Below, piece after piece: positions 7,195 to 15,867 of a DNA stretch of 64,000 nucleotides. Within the stretch, counting starts at the first letter, position 1. Each line of letters starts with the position of its first letter. The stretch is taken from NCBI GenBank assembly GCA_021295785.1, contig JAGWBR010000001.1, positions 1 to 64,000 of the forward strand, written 5' to 3'. The stretch comes from Gemmatimonadota bacterium (GTDB taxonomy: Bacteria; Gemmatimonadota; Gemmatimonadetes; Palauibacterales; Palauibacteraceae). The position numbers and the translations under genes are program-made. A model generated the notes under the pieces. That model ran no database searches and was not told the origin of the DNA. It saw only the letters and a list, made by a program, of their open reading frames with translations.

Positions 7195-8835
7195 TCAATC
7201 GCCGCTCTGGGCCCGGCGCACAAGCACCAGTCCGAAAGCACCGGTCAGCAGCATTGCGATCATTGGCGCCACCACCACCCGGTTCGATGCCGGCGGCTCC
7301 AGCAGAATATAATACCAAGTGCTAATTGAGCTGCGGCGCTCCGTCTCCCCGCTAGACCCGTCCCAGGCCTGGAACGCAACCGGGATGGTGGCCCCTTCCG
7401 CGAAGGTAATTCCGTCAGCTTCTGGGTCCGGGACCAGGGCGCGCCGCACGTACAAAGTCCAGCGGCCTTCGCTCCAGGTTGCCTGCCCCGCAACCGCGTC
7501 TTCGGGCAGTTCTTCGGCCGACGCCAGCCCGCGCCCGCGAGCCGCTCCCACGCCCTGCTCCGAATCCCAGGTCCAGAGGTAGACCGGGTTGCGGGCGTCT
7601 CCCATCAAGAAATACGGGCGCTGCGAACTGGTCGGGATCTCGAACGGGAACTGCACGTAGAACCGGTCTGGATAGCGGGGTACTTCCCCCTCGGCGTCGC
7701 CCCTCGGCTCGTCTTCCGTGATCTCTGCGTCCACCGCGGCCAGCGACGCGTCCAGGTCAAAGGCCCCGTCCATATCCAGGGTCTCGCTCACCTTCAGCTG
7801 CCATTCGTCCCACGAGGGGTCCGGACTCCGCGACGGATCGTTCCACTGGATCCTGAGCGCGACGTCGTTTCCGTCGTGGAGGCCCTGCACCCAAACACCG
7901 TCCACGGTGGGGGCGAAATTCCTCGGAGGCTCAATTACCTGACCGCCGAGCGGGAAATAGAAGGCCTCTGCCTGACCCCAGCTATCTGCGTCCCCGTCCC
8001 CGGGCAGCCCCGCTTCGGCGCGGCCCACGCGAACCACTTCGTTGAGCGGCGGGGCCTGCGAGGGGCCCAGCGACGCCACATAGTGCGCCAGGGCCCACAC
8101 TTCCTCCGGGGTCACCACCCCGGCGTTCATGGCGTCGCTGGCCGCCGGCATCGGAGTCCCGTCCAGGCCGGTCAGGACCCGGGTATGGATGTCGTCAACC
8201 GAGGAGCCTCCGTTGAACAACCAGACCTCGCTCAGGTCAGCTGCCCGTATCGGGAACCCGCGCCAGTCTTCCAGGGTGGGAGCTGACGCGCCGTCTCCCC
8301 TGCCCGAAGGCCCGTGGCAGGCCTCGCATTCCAGCGCCAGGTATGCGGCAGCCCCGGATTCGATGGCCGCCGGACCTCCGCCGGGGTCTGTGCCCAATTC
8401 CATTGGCTGTGGCGGGTCGCCCATGCCGAAGAACCTCGAGAAGCTCTTGAGGTAGGCTATGACGTCTTCGGTTTCCCGTGCTGACAGGTTGGGCCAGCCG
8501 GGCATGGTGGTGCCCGGAAGGCCATCGCGAATGGCTGCCCGGATATCGTCATCGGTGGGGAGCTGGCCGCTGCCAGTTCGCCGGATCTGGTACCGCGCCT
8601 GGGTGAAGTCGCGCGGGCGCGGCAGCATCGAGGCGGCCGCGGGACCGTCGCCAGCTCCGTTAACGCCGTGGCACTCCGCGCACCACAGGTCGTACACGAC
8701 CTTGCCCGCCTCCGCGTCCTGGGCCAGACCCTGCGCGGCAGCGGCGAGTTGAACAACCATACCGGCGAAAAGGGCAGATGCGAGGAAGACCGGGCCCGAC
8801 AGTCCGGTGCTGCCCCCGAGGCGATCGGATTTCAT
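7195..8835 (-). CDS. Dihaem cytochrome c with ethylbenzene-dehydrogenase-type haem domain
   Basis: The 546-residue protein starts at ATG 8835, which overlaps the upstream stop by one base (TGATG). It has a signal peptide or anchor, then two class I cytochrome c domains, each with one CxxCH motif (CAECHG and CEACHG). The second half resembles the haem b-binding gamma-subunit domain of ethylbenzene/DMSO dehydrogenases (WVQGLHDGNDVALRIQWND; WTLYVRRALVPD). A C-terminal membrane helix (MIAMLLTGAFGLVLVRR) anchors it. It would be a periplasmic multihaem electron carrier serving the CydA-like protein encoded upstream. Combining two c haems with such a domain in one polypeptide is uncommon. Confidence 0.85.
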   Translation of the reverse strand: MKSDRLGGSTGLSGPVFLASALFAGMVVQLAAAAQGLAQDAEAGKVVYDLWCAECHGVNGAGDGPAAASMLPRPRDFTQARYQIRRTGSGQLPTDDDIRAAIRDGLPGTTMPGWPNLSARETEDVIAYLKSFSRFFGMGDPPQPMELGTDPGGGPAAIESGAAAYLALECEACHGPSGRGDGASAPTLEDWRGFPIRAADLSEVWLFNGGSSVDDIHTRVLTGLDGTPMPAASDAMNAGVVTPEEVWALAHYVASLGPSQAPPLNEVVRVGRAEAGLPGDGDADSWGQAEAFYFPLGGQVIEPPRNFAPTVDGVWVQGLHDGNDVALRIQWNDPSRSPDPSWDEWQLKVSETLDMDGAFDLDASLAAVDAEITEDEPRGDAEGEVPRYPDRFYVQFPFEIPTSSQRPYFLMGDARNPVYLWTWDSEQGVGAARGRGLASAEELPEDAVAGQATWSEGRWTLYVRRALVPDPEADGITFAEGATIPVAFQAWDGSSGETERRSSISTWYYILLEPPASNRVVVAPMIAMLLTGAFGLVLVRRAQSGD

Positions 8836-9626
8836 CAGTGCGCCTCCCCTTCCGCTTCGTGCCAGGTGCGGGGGCTGAATCCGGTCTGCTCGTACAGGTA
8901 GATGATTGTGGCCCAGATCTCGTGCTGCTCCAGGATGTTCTCCCACGCCGGCATCGCCGAATCCCAGGGAGTCCCCTCCGTGGGCAGGCCCGGCCCGCCT
9001 TTGACGATTCGCCAGAAGACGAAACTCTCGGTGAGCTGCGGCAGCACGCCACCGCTGGTGAAATCGGCGGGCACCGGGTTGAAGGCCGGCGCGAAATGCC
9101 CCTCTCCGTCCATGCGGTCGCCGTGGCAGGGAACGCAGTTCACGGTGTAGATGCTCCGCCCCAGGGCGATGTGCTCTTCCATGGATCCCGAGCTTCGCAG
9201 CGGATTCTCCAGCCCCGTCAGGGTGATCGGCTCGCCCCGGAAGGTGATTTCACCCGGGGGTGCCGGGTGAATGCTGCGAAGGGTGGCCGGAGCGCCAAAG
9301 CTGAGGCGGACGTTCTGGTAGGTCATCCAGCCCGCCATTACCGGAATGGCGACCATCAAGAGCCCCCTGGGAACCCGGCGGTCCGGGAGAGTCAGGGTAT
9401 CGCGGACGGGTTGCATGAACGACTTCCACCGGGCCTCGTCGGCGCTGAAATAGACCAGCACCCCAACAATGACGATCGCCATGTACTGCAGGATCACCGT
9501 CTGCGGGACGGGTGCGCTGGATACACCGACGAGCGGCAGACCGTACCCGATCACGTATTCGAACAGGACATACGCGGCCACAAGTACCACCGCGGCCTGA
9601 ACGATTGGCTGCCTGCGCAGGTTCAC
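8835..9626 (-). CDS. Membrane-anchored monohaem cytochrome c
   Basis: The 263-residue protein has three hydrophobic segments (about residues 9-30, 43-60 and 88-104). One periplasmic cytochrome c domain follows, with haem motif Cys164-Val-Pro-Cys167-His168. The likely distal methionine lies in SAMPAWE, as in class I cytochromes (cbb3-CcoP-like). The start is an ATG overlapping the previous stop, and the stop overlaps the next start. It would tether electron transfer close to the CydA-like subunit and is encoded between two other c-type cytochromes. I know of no precise family name; the cytochrome c assignment itself is secure. Confidence 0.87.
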   Translation of the reverse strand: MNLRRQPIVQAAVVLVAAYVLFEYVIGYGLPLVGVSSAPVPQTVILQYMAIVIVGVLVYFSADEARWKSFMQPVRDTLTLPDRRVPRGLLMVAIPVMAGWMTYQNVRLSFGAPATLRSIHPAPPGEITFRGEPITLTGLENPLRSSGSMEEHIALGRSIYTVNCVPCHGDRMDGEGHFAPAFNPVPADFTSGGVLPQLTESFVFWRIVKGGPGLPTEGTPWDSAMPAWENILEQHEIWATIIYLYEQTGFSPRTWHEAEGEAH

Positions 9627-10459
9627 GGGCGGTCCTCCCCCGGAGGTGCGTCGTCCCCGACCGAGCCATCAGTCGAGCCGCCGGGCGCTCCCCCCTCCAT
9701 CAAGAACTGGATCAGGGCTTCCAGCTCGGCCGGCGCCAACTGGTCACCGTAGTAGGTCGGCATTACTCCCGCAAAGGGCTCGTAGCCCGCGGCGGTGTCC
9801 GCGTTCGGCTCCAGGATACCGCGTTCAATTTCTTCGTACGAGCGTCCGGTCAGCTCTTCAAGCGGCGGGCCGACCATGGCACCCTGCCCCCCGTAGGCGT
9901 GGCAGGCCAGACAGTGCACCCTCAGGATGCCCATTACGTCCACCGCCGATGGGTCCGTGGGAGGTGGTTCGGCCGCGGCGGCAAGGGCAGCCTCGTCGGC
10001 CGCGGCAGCAGCCGCGAAGTCGTCGGGGCCCACCGTTACTTCCCCGCCCTGCGCCTCAAGGAAGGCGACCAGCGTCCAGAGTTCGGCCTGCGACATGAGG
10101 CGGCTCTGGTCGAGCATGATCGGCTGGAAACCCTCGACGATGTAAGACACCGGAGACACCAGCGACTCCCAGAGGTATTCCTTGCAGGACTGCCCGGGGT
10201 TGCGGGTGGCGCACACCGTCCCGGCCACGCCCAGGATGTCGGGCGCGCGCGTACCCAGGCCGTGGCATGCAGTGCAGCCGCCCACGCCGAAGTACAGGGT
10301 CTCTCCGATTCCGACCAGCTCGTCGGGAGTCATGTCGGCCCGGATCTCGATTTCCTCGGGCACCGCCGACTGCACCTGCGGAATCACGTTGGCGATGAAC
10401 GTGAACACGGCCAGCGTCATCGCGACCGTGAACAGAATCTTGAGGTTCGTGCGAAGCAT
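9623..10459 (-). CDS. Membrane-anchored dihaem cytochrome c
   Basis: The 278-residue protein has an N-terminal membrane anchor (residues 6-28) and two cytochrome c domains. Their haem sites are Cys62-Thr-Ala-Cys65-His66 and Cys183-Leu-Ala-Cys186-His187. The domains are joined by an Ala-rich linker, and the C-terminus is Gly/Asp/Pro-rich. An extra cysteine pair (Cys83, Cys92) in the first domain may form a disulphide. It is encoded six bases after the CydA-like gene and overlaps the next cytochrome by four bases, so it is probably the first redox partner of that membrane protein. Confidence 0.88.
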   Translation of the reverse strand: MLRTNLKILFTVAMTLAVFTFIANVIPQVQSAVPEEIEIRADMTPDELVGIGETLYFGVGGCTACHGLGTRAPDILGVAGTVCATRNPGQSCKEYLWESLVSPVSYIVEGFQPIMLDQSRLMSQAELWTLVAFLEAQGGEVTVGPDDFAAAAAADEAALAAAAEPPPTDPSAVDVMGILRVHCLACHAYGGQGAMVGPPLEELTGRSYEEIERGILEPNADTAAGYEPFAGVMPTYYGDQLAPAELEALIQFLMEGGAPGGSTDGSVGDDAPPGEDRP

Positions 10460-10465
10460 GGCCCC

Positions 10466-12238
10466 TCAGCCCGTGCCCGCGGCTGTCGCGCCGGAGGGTT
10501 GGTCGGCGGATTTTTCGCTCAGTCCGCCCAGCCAGAAAATCATGCCCACAAGCCCAAAAAACAGCGCCACGCAAATCGAGATCATCGTGGCTGCCGGTCC
10601 AAGGGCAGGCGTGAATGCCTGTTCGCTGGTGTCCCGAATCACCTCGTACACGTGCCAGTGCTGGCGAATCCCGCTGCGAGCGAACCCCATCAGGCCCATC
10701 AGCCATGTGAAGGTGACCGCCAACACAAGCAGCGCGTACTGCGAACGCGGTGGCATGTGCCCCCAGCGGATGGTTCCCCGGGATCTGGCCCCCCGCAGCA
10801 TCAGCACGTCCAGCGCGGTCACGAACAGGATCGTGACCAGGACCGCGAGCACCTGGTACACCGAGAAGCCGATCCGCACGATGGCTTCCACGAAGTAGCC
10901 CCAGATTCCGTATGCCAACACCACCAGGGCACACACGGCGAACGCCAGGCCCTGCAACATGGTCGCCGCCCTGGCCCACGCCACGACCGGTTCGCGGTTT
11001 GCGCGCCGGTACATCAGGAACGACAGGAACGTCGTCAGGATCATCAGGTTGACGGCCGTGTTCTTGGCGCTCATCACGCCGAGCACGCCCAGGAACGGGT
11101 GATGGGTGCCCCCCATCGCCGCGATCTCGTCACGACTGGCGATCATTGTGTTGGGGGTGGCCCACACGATCACACCCAGCACCAACACCAGCAGCATCCA
11201 CTTGATGTAAGGCTGGAACCTCTCGGCTCCCGGAATACGGCCCATCCCGACCCACAGGTAGTAGTTGCCCGCCAGGAACAGGATACCGATCAGAAACGCC
11301 TGGATGATCCACAACCAGCTCATGAATCCGCCCATCATGGTGATTCCCATGGTTTGGCTGAACTCGTAGATCTCGCGGCCGAGCCAGTAGCCGGCGAAGG
11401 GCAGCACGATCAGCGCGCCGATCGCGATGAAGTTGCCGGTGTAGCCCATCCAGTCGTAGTGGGCCCGCTCATCGTCGGTCTTCGAGGTCAGGAAACGGTA
11501 CGCCGCGTAGGCACCGACGATGGCGCCGCCGAACACCACGTTGGCCAAAAGGCGGTGGATATTGATGGGCATCCAGGTGGCGTTGTTGATCGCACTCCAC
11601 AGCTCGATCTGGGGCGGCGCGGTCTCGGCGGTCACGCCCTCCGGCGGGCTCATCATGTAGGTGAGCCACCCGTTGGCGATGAACATTACCGCGGTGCCCC
11701 ACACGTTGAGCATGATCCCCAGGCCCCAGTGGAACTTCTTGGCGATTCCTTTCTTCCAGGCGTCCCACCCGTAGTAGTACAGGTACAGGGTGAAGGACTC
11801 GAAGAAGAACAGCCCCGCGTAGAGCCACATCGACGGGGCGAAGATCCCGGTCAGGTACGACCAGAAGTTGGGGTAGAGAGTGGAAAGGAAGAAAACCAGG
11901 ATCGCGCCCCAGATTGCGGTCGCGCTGTAGGCCACCAGCAGCAGGCGCGTGAACTCCTTGGCCAGTTTGTCGTAGCGCTGGTCGCCCCCGAACATCCCGA
12001 TCGCCTCGATGACGACCGCGAACATGGGAACCCCCAGCACGAAGGCCGCGAAGAGGAGGTGGAGCTGAGCGGCAATCCATATCGCGCCGCGGCGGTCGAG
12101 GCCGAACAGGGCGAACTCGCCGTATTCGGGGCCTGTGAACTGTTGCGCCAGGGCCGGTGCGGCCGCGAGAAAAGCTACCGCCGCGGCGCCCCATGCAATC
12201 CAGCCGTGTCTGGAGATTGCGCTGAGTTTCGAGTTCAA
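10466..12238 (-). CDS. CydA-like cytochrome bd-superfamily membrane protein, no CydB partner
   Basis: The 590-residue protein resembles cytochrome bd subunit I. His60 in the AQLHLLFAAFVLG helix matches the N-terminal haem ligand, Glu147 in FFFESF matches the conserved acidic channel residue, and His228 in NIHRLLANVVFGG matches the haem b558 ligand. Met297/Met301 fall where the other b558 ligand is expected. The GRQPW quinol-oxidase motif and its glutamate are not found, and extra C-terminal helices are present. No CydB gene is near; c-type cytochromes follow instead. It may take electrons from, or give them to, cytochrome c rather than quinol. Related bd-like proteins are known from Nitrospira-type bacteria. 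The N-terminus is signal-like. Confidence 0.82.
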   Translation of the reverse strand: MNSKLSAISRHGWIAWGAAAVAFLAAAPALAQQFTGPEYGEFALFGLDRRGAIWIAAQLHLLFAAFVLGVPMFAVVIEAIGMFGGDQRYDKLAKEFTRLLLVAYSATAIWGAILVFFLSTLYPNFWSYLTGIFAPSMWLYAGLFFFESFTLYLYYYGWDAWKKGIAKKFHWGLGIMLNVWGTAVMFIANGWLTYMMSPPEGVTAETAPPQIELWSAINNATWMPINIHRLLANVVFGGAIVGAYAAYRFLTSKTDDERAHYDWMGYTGNFIAIGALIVLPFAGYWLGREIYEFSQTMGITMMGGFMSWLWIIQAFLIGILFLAGNYYLWVGMGRIPGAERFQPYIKWMLLVLVLGVIVWATPNTMIASRDEIAAMGGTHHPFLGVLGVMSAKNTAVNLMILTTFLSFLMYRRANREPVVAWARAATMLQGLAFAVCALVVLAYGIWGYFVEAIVRIGFSVYQVLAVLVTILFVTALDVLMLRGARSRGTIRWGHMPPRSQYALLVLAVTFTWLMGLMGFARSGIRQHWHVYEVIRDTSEQAFTPALGPAATMISICVALFFGLVGMIFWLGGLSEKSADQPSGATAAGTG

Positions 12239-13593
12239 GGACGCCGCCGTCCGCGGGCGAAAAATGGAATTTTTTTGGAGAAATCCACGGGCATTGCCCG
12301 CCGCACATCGGACATGGATTCCAATGTGACTTCGGTGCCTCCTTTTTCGCGGACAAATTTCTCTACGCGCCCGGCAACCACTCCGCGCACGAAACTAGGG
12401 ATTGCCGCAAGCCGACGCTCAGCTTCGGGCGACCAGGTCATGGCGCGTTCGGCGGGTGATCCGTAGGCGACCGAGGAAGGCATGATTTCCTCGGCCTGAA
12501 AGGGTCCCGGTTCATACGCGCAGGACTCGTCAGGCCCCAGGAAATCGCCGTCCACTGCGTAGGCCCGCGCCCGGCAACCCCCGCAAATGCCCCGGAATTC
12601 GCACCGCCCGCATTTGCCGCCAAGTTCGCCGGTCCGCAGCAACCTGAACAGCGTGGAATTGTTCCAGATCTCGCCGAATGACTGCTCGCTCAGGTCACCC
12701 GCCACTTCTGGCATGTAAGGGCACGGCGTGACTTTCCCCTCGGGCGTAATCCGGCAGTACTGAACCCCGCAGGGGCACCGGGTCTTGTAGTTGAGCAGGG
12801 GCGACTCGGGGTCTTCTTCGTAGACGTGCCGCATCAGCTGGGGCTGGCACTTTGAGCGGATCATCATCCTGCCCCGGTACTCACGCTGCATCCGGGTGAT
12901 TTCGCGCAGTACCTCGTCGTTTTCGGCGGGAGTCATTCCTTTCATGCCCTCGCCGCGCCCGGTCTCGACCAGGAAATAGATGTTCAGGCACACAGCGCCC
13001 TTCCTGCAAGCCCACGCGGCGATGTTCGCGATCTCCGCACGGTTTCCCCGGGTGACCGTGGTCTGGACCAGGAAGTCCAGCTCCAAAGCGGCAAGCCGGT
13101 CGATAGCGGCGACGGTGGCCTCGAGAGACCCCTCTCCGTGACGGAACCGGTCGTGGTAACGCGGGTTGAGCGAGTCGATGCTGACGGCCACGCCCTGCAC
13201 GCCGGCGCGCATCAGCGAATCGATGCGATTTTCGTTGAGTCCGGTACCGTTGGTGCCAACGACCACCGTTGCCCCGCCCCGGGTGGCGTGCCCCGCAATT
13301 GCTTCAAGGTCATCCCGCACCAGCGGTTCCCCGCCGCTGAGAATCAGCAGCGGCGAAGGGCTGGCCTCGAGAATCTGGTCAACGATCCGGAGGCAGGCCG
13401 GGGTATCGAGTTCGCCGGCCGCTGCCTCCCAGGAGCCGGCCGAGATGTAACAGTGGGCGCATGCGAGGTTGCAGCGGCGGGTCAGGTTCCAGGCAACGAC
13501 ATGCGCAACGTCAACATCTGCCTGGCCCGGGAGCAGGGGTTCTGGCCAAACGGCACTGGTCGCCACGCCGCCCGCCGACCCCGGGGCCGTCAC
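12235..13593 (-). CDS. Radical SAM/SPASM protein with C-terminal PCP_red domain
   Basis: This 452-residue enzyme has the radical SAM cluster motif Cys41-x3-Cys45-x2-Cys48 (CNLACAHC) and the GGEP motif. A SPASM-like auxiliary Fe-S region contains about eight cysteines (CPCGVQYC; CPYM; CGRCEFRGICGGC). Its layout is closest to the AhbD/NirJ/PqqE group, several of which modify haem side chains. The last 60 residues (WSPEAERRLAAIPSFVRG...) form a PCP_red-like domain shared with two neighbouring proteins. Four-base overlaps join it to the CydA-like gene and the stress-protein gene. A role in haem modification or maturation of the CydA-like protein is inference. Confidence 0.85.
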   Translation of the reverse strand: MTAPGSAGGVATSAVWPEPLLPGQADVDVAHVVAWNLTRRCNLACAHCYISAGSWEAAAGELDTPACLRIVDQILEASPSPLLILSGGEPLVRDDLEAIAGHATRGGATVVVGTNGTGLNENRIDSLMRAGVQGVAVSIDSLNPRYHDRFRHGEGSLEATVAAIDRLAALELDFLVQTTVTRGNRAEIANIAAWACRKGAVCLNIYFLVETGRGEGMKGMTPAENDEVLREITRMQREYRGRMMIRSKCQPQLMRHVYEEDPESPLLNYKTRCPCGVQYCRITPEGKVTPCPYMPEVAGDLSEQSFGEIWNNSTLFRLLRTGELGGKCGRCEFRGICGGCRARAYAVDGDFLGPDESCAYEPGPFQAEEIMPSSVAYGSPAERAMTWSPEAERRLAAIPSFVRGVVAGRVEKFVREKGGTEVTLESMSDVRRAMPVDFSKKIPFFARGRRRP

Positions 13594-15713
13594 TCGCCCG
13601 AAGACTCCGCGAACTGCTTGATTGCTTCTTCCGCCTGATCGGGCGTCACCATCTTGAAATCCACCGGGCAGTCGGCAGCGGCCTGATCAATGTCTCTGAT
13701 GGGACACCGCGTCACCCCCGACGCCTTCGCCTCTTCAATGAACTTCTTCATCTCGTCGCTAATCGCGTCGTTGCCCGCTGCCTCGGCGCGGACCTGTTTG
13801 GCCTTGAGTTCGTTGAACATCACGAGCATGGTGTCCAGGTCGAACTCGTCGGCCGCGATCATCGCATCGCGGTTCTCGTCCATCACCCTGGTTGTTACCC
13901 GCCACAGGTCCAACTGCCGCGCAAACTTCTCGACGGTGTTCCTTGCAAGCGGACGGGCGATCAGAGGGACGCGGCCCAGGCGGTCGAACGCCTCGGTGGT
14001 CCACACCATCGCGTCGCTGGCGATGCGGTCGCGGACCAGTTCGTTGTCGGTAACGGGACAGCGGGTCACGACGGGGGGAGGTTCGTTGAACACGTCGTCG
14101 TCGCTGGTTTCAATGACCGTCCGCTGCATCGCCTCATTTGCCTTGACCTCGGCCAGCGCCAGCTCTTCGGCGTCGCCGATCCCCATGACCAACTGCATGT
14201 GCGTGGGCAGGAGTTTCTTGATGGCCTCGTCCAACCGGTCGCTGGTCACGGTGGGCAGCTCGGCGCGGTTCCACGGCAAATGCCGGTCGTCGGTTGCCGC
14301 TTCATCGCCCTCCGCGGGCAGCGGGGCCGCGACGGCAGCGTTACCGTTGTTGAAGCGCTTCTCGTCTTTCGGGTTGGGGACGAAAGCCGCGGCGTACCGG
14401 GACCCGGGGCCGTAGTGCTCCAACACGTACTCCTCCACTGCCTTGCGGGCGATTCCCAGCGCGAACGGCGGCACCCGCAGGATCCGCACTTCGGCGTCGG
14501 GGGCCCATTCGAGCCCGGTCTCGCCGTCTTCGTCGATCCATGGAATCTCTTCCGGCTTGACGTTTCCGGTCCCGATCAGGAGAACGTTGCCGGGTGCGAG
14601 CCGGACCAGGTTGTCGGCCTGCGAACCCAGGTCGGTGCCTTCGATTCGGTGGGATCCGTGGCGGGCAATCACCATCAACGAAGGTTCGACCTCTTCGGCC
14701 CACTGGAGCATCGCCTGAAATGGTTTGCCGACCAGTACCTGAGTTTCGACCTCCACCTCGGGGTAACCAGCCGCCATCACCATGGCGCGTTTGATGTTGG
14801 CCTTGCAGAGCCTCAGCAGGCCCTTGTCGATGATGTTGTTGTGGAGCTCTTCCTGTTCTTCAAACTTGAACACCTTCGAGGCCTGCACCGAGAGGACGTC
14901 TTTGATGTTGTGGAAGACCACATGGTGGTACTGGACGTCGAACGCGCTGCCGATGTAGAGCTTGGCCTCGTACTCCCTGGCCATCTCCAGGGCCAGACGG
15001 AGTCCCTTGTAGGCATATGCGGATCCGTCGACCCCGACCATCCAGTTCCCGCCCTCCAGCGGCCGGTCGTCCCTCACGACCAAAAGATCTTTCGATATTC
15101 CGCGGAGGGACCGCCCCACCACCCCCCCCAACTGGCTCTGGGGCTGTCGGCCGAGTCCGTGCGCGCCCAACACGATCAGATCGTAGTCCCGCTCGGTAGC
15201 TCCGGCGAGTTTCTCTTCTTCTTCCTCGTCCTCGGCCTGGAGCCGGCCGTCTTGGGAGACCGCCACGTCGGCGCGCTGCCTGTCGCTGCCGTCGTAGTTG
15301 CTGGCGATGTTCGGGTCGAACCCGATCAGGCTGGGCAGGCGCCCCGCCCCGCTGTTGGCCTCGTTCTGGATCTCTTCGTAGTTGATCCCTTCAAGGAGCT
15401 GCCGGGTGAAATTGACTCCGGCGTCGTTGCAGCGGCGGTGCAGGTGATCCAGAAAGCTGTCCGAGATGAGCTGGAGCCCTTTCTCGATCAGCTTGTCGTG
15501 GATCTTGCGCTGACGGCGGATCTCGGCGGGTTCCTGGAACTGGGCGGGAAGACCTATTTCCAGTTGCCGGAAACGCACGTCGTGGAGGCGGGCAGCGTAC
15601 ACATGGGACCCGGTAACTCGGCCCCCGGATTTTGAGCAAATCTCGATGGCGCGGTCAACGGCCCAGTCAGACTCCTGGGAATTGTCAACGGGCGCGAGCA
15701 CTTCCCTGTACAT
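13590..15713 (-). CDS. Tandem universal stress protein with two PCP_red-like domains
   Basis: The 707-residue protein begins MYREVLAPVDNS at ATG 15713; GGGAGG lies close upstream. Residues 1-215 form one UspA domain interrupted by an acidic insertion (EDEEEEE). Residues 224-382 form a second, with the nucleotide-binding pattern VGVDGSAYAYK and GSQADNLVRLAPGNVLLIG. PCP_red-like segments follow at about 401-435 (WAPDAEVRILRVPPFALG) and 570-615 (WTTEAFDRLGRVPLIARP). Two copies of a VTRCP motif lie near the C-terminus. The protein is cytoplasmic, so it cannot be a direct partner of the periplasmic cytochromes; a regulatory or cofactor-delivery role is possible. I know of no characterised protein with this architecture. 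Confidence 0.85.
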   Translation of the reverse strand: MYREVLAPVDNSQESDWAVDRAIEICSKSGGRVTGSHVYAARLHDVRFRQLEIGLPAQFQEPAEIRRQRKIHDKLIEKGLQLISDSFLDHLHRRCNDAGVNFTRQLLEGINYEEIQNEANSGAGRLPSLIGFDPNIASNYDGSDRQRADVAVSQDGRLQAEDEEEEEKLAGATERDYDLIVLGAHGLGRQPQSQLGGVVGRSLRGISKDLLVVRDDRPLEGGNWMVGVDGSAYAYKGLRLALEMAREYEAKLYIGSAFDVQYHHVVFHNIKDVLSVQASKVFKFEEQEELHNNIIDKGLLRLCKANIKRAMVMAAGYPEVEVETQVLVGKPFQAMLQWAEEVEPSLMVIARHGSHRIEGTDLGSQADNLVRLAPGNVLLIGTGNVKPEEIPWIDEDGETGLEWAPDAEVRILRVPPFALGIARKAVEEYVLEHYGPGSRYAAAFVPNPKDEKRFNNGNAAVAAPLPAEGDEAATDDRHLPWNRAELPTVTSDRLDEAIKKLLPTHMQLVMGIGDAEELALAEVKANEAMQRTVIETSDDDVFNEPPPVVTRCPVTDNELVRDRIASDAMVWTTEAFDRLGRVPLIARPLARNTVEKFARQLDLWRVTTRVMDENRDAMIAADEFDLDTMLVMFNELKAKQVRAEAAGNDAISDEMKKFIEEAKASGVTRCPIRDIDQAAADCPVDFKMVTPDQAEEAIKQFAESSGE

Positions 15714-15867
15714 GGTCCTCCCGACGGCTGGGATCTGTGGGATTGAGGGTGCGCCCGCCAACGCCATCAGCAGGCGCGCGAAGTTTGCTTCAGCCGCGGG
15801 GGCATGTCAAACGGCCAGACTGTCTCAATGGCCTGTCAGGCCGCGGTCCAATGTCCGCCGCCCGCGG

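Noticed and set aside
9512-12466. Very long plus-strand open frame (984 codons) opposite the CydA-like and cytochrome genes
   Set aside because: Composition is Arg/Gly/His/Gln-rich without hydrophobic cores, typical of the antisense of high-GC genes; the minus strand has recognisable proteins.
13461-15635. Plus-strand open frame opposite the tandem USP gene
   Set aside because: Antisense shadow; the minus strand carries clear UspA and PCP_red domains.
15829-15841. GGCCTGTCAGGCC palindrome as terminator of the ABC permease
   Set aside because: Short stem, three-base loop and no U-tract; could equally be an operator, evidence too thin.
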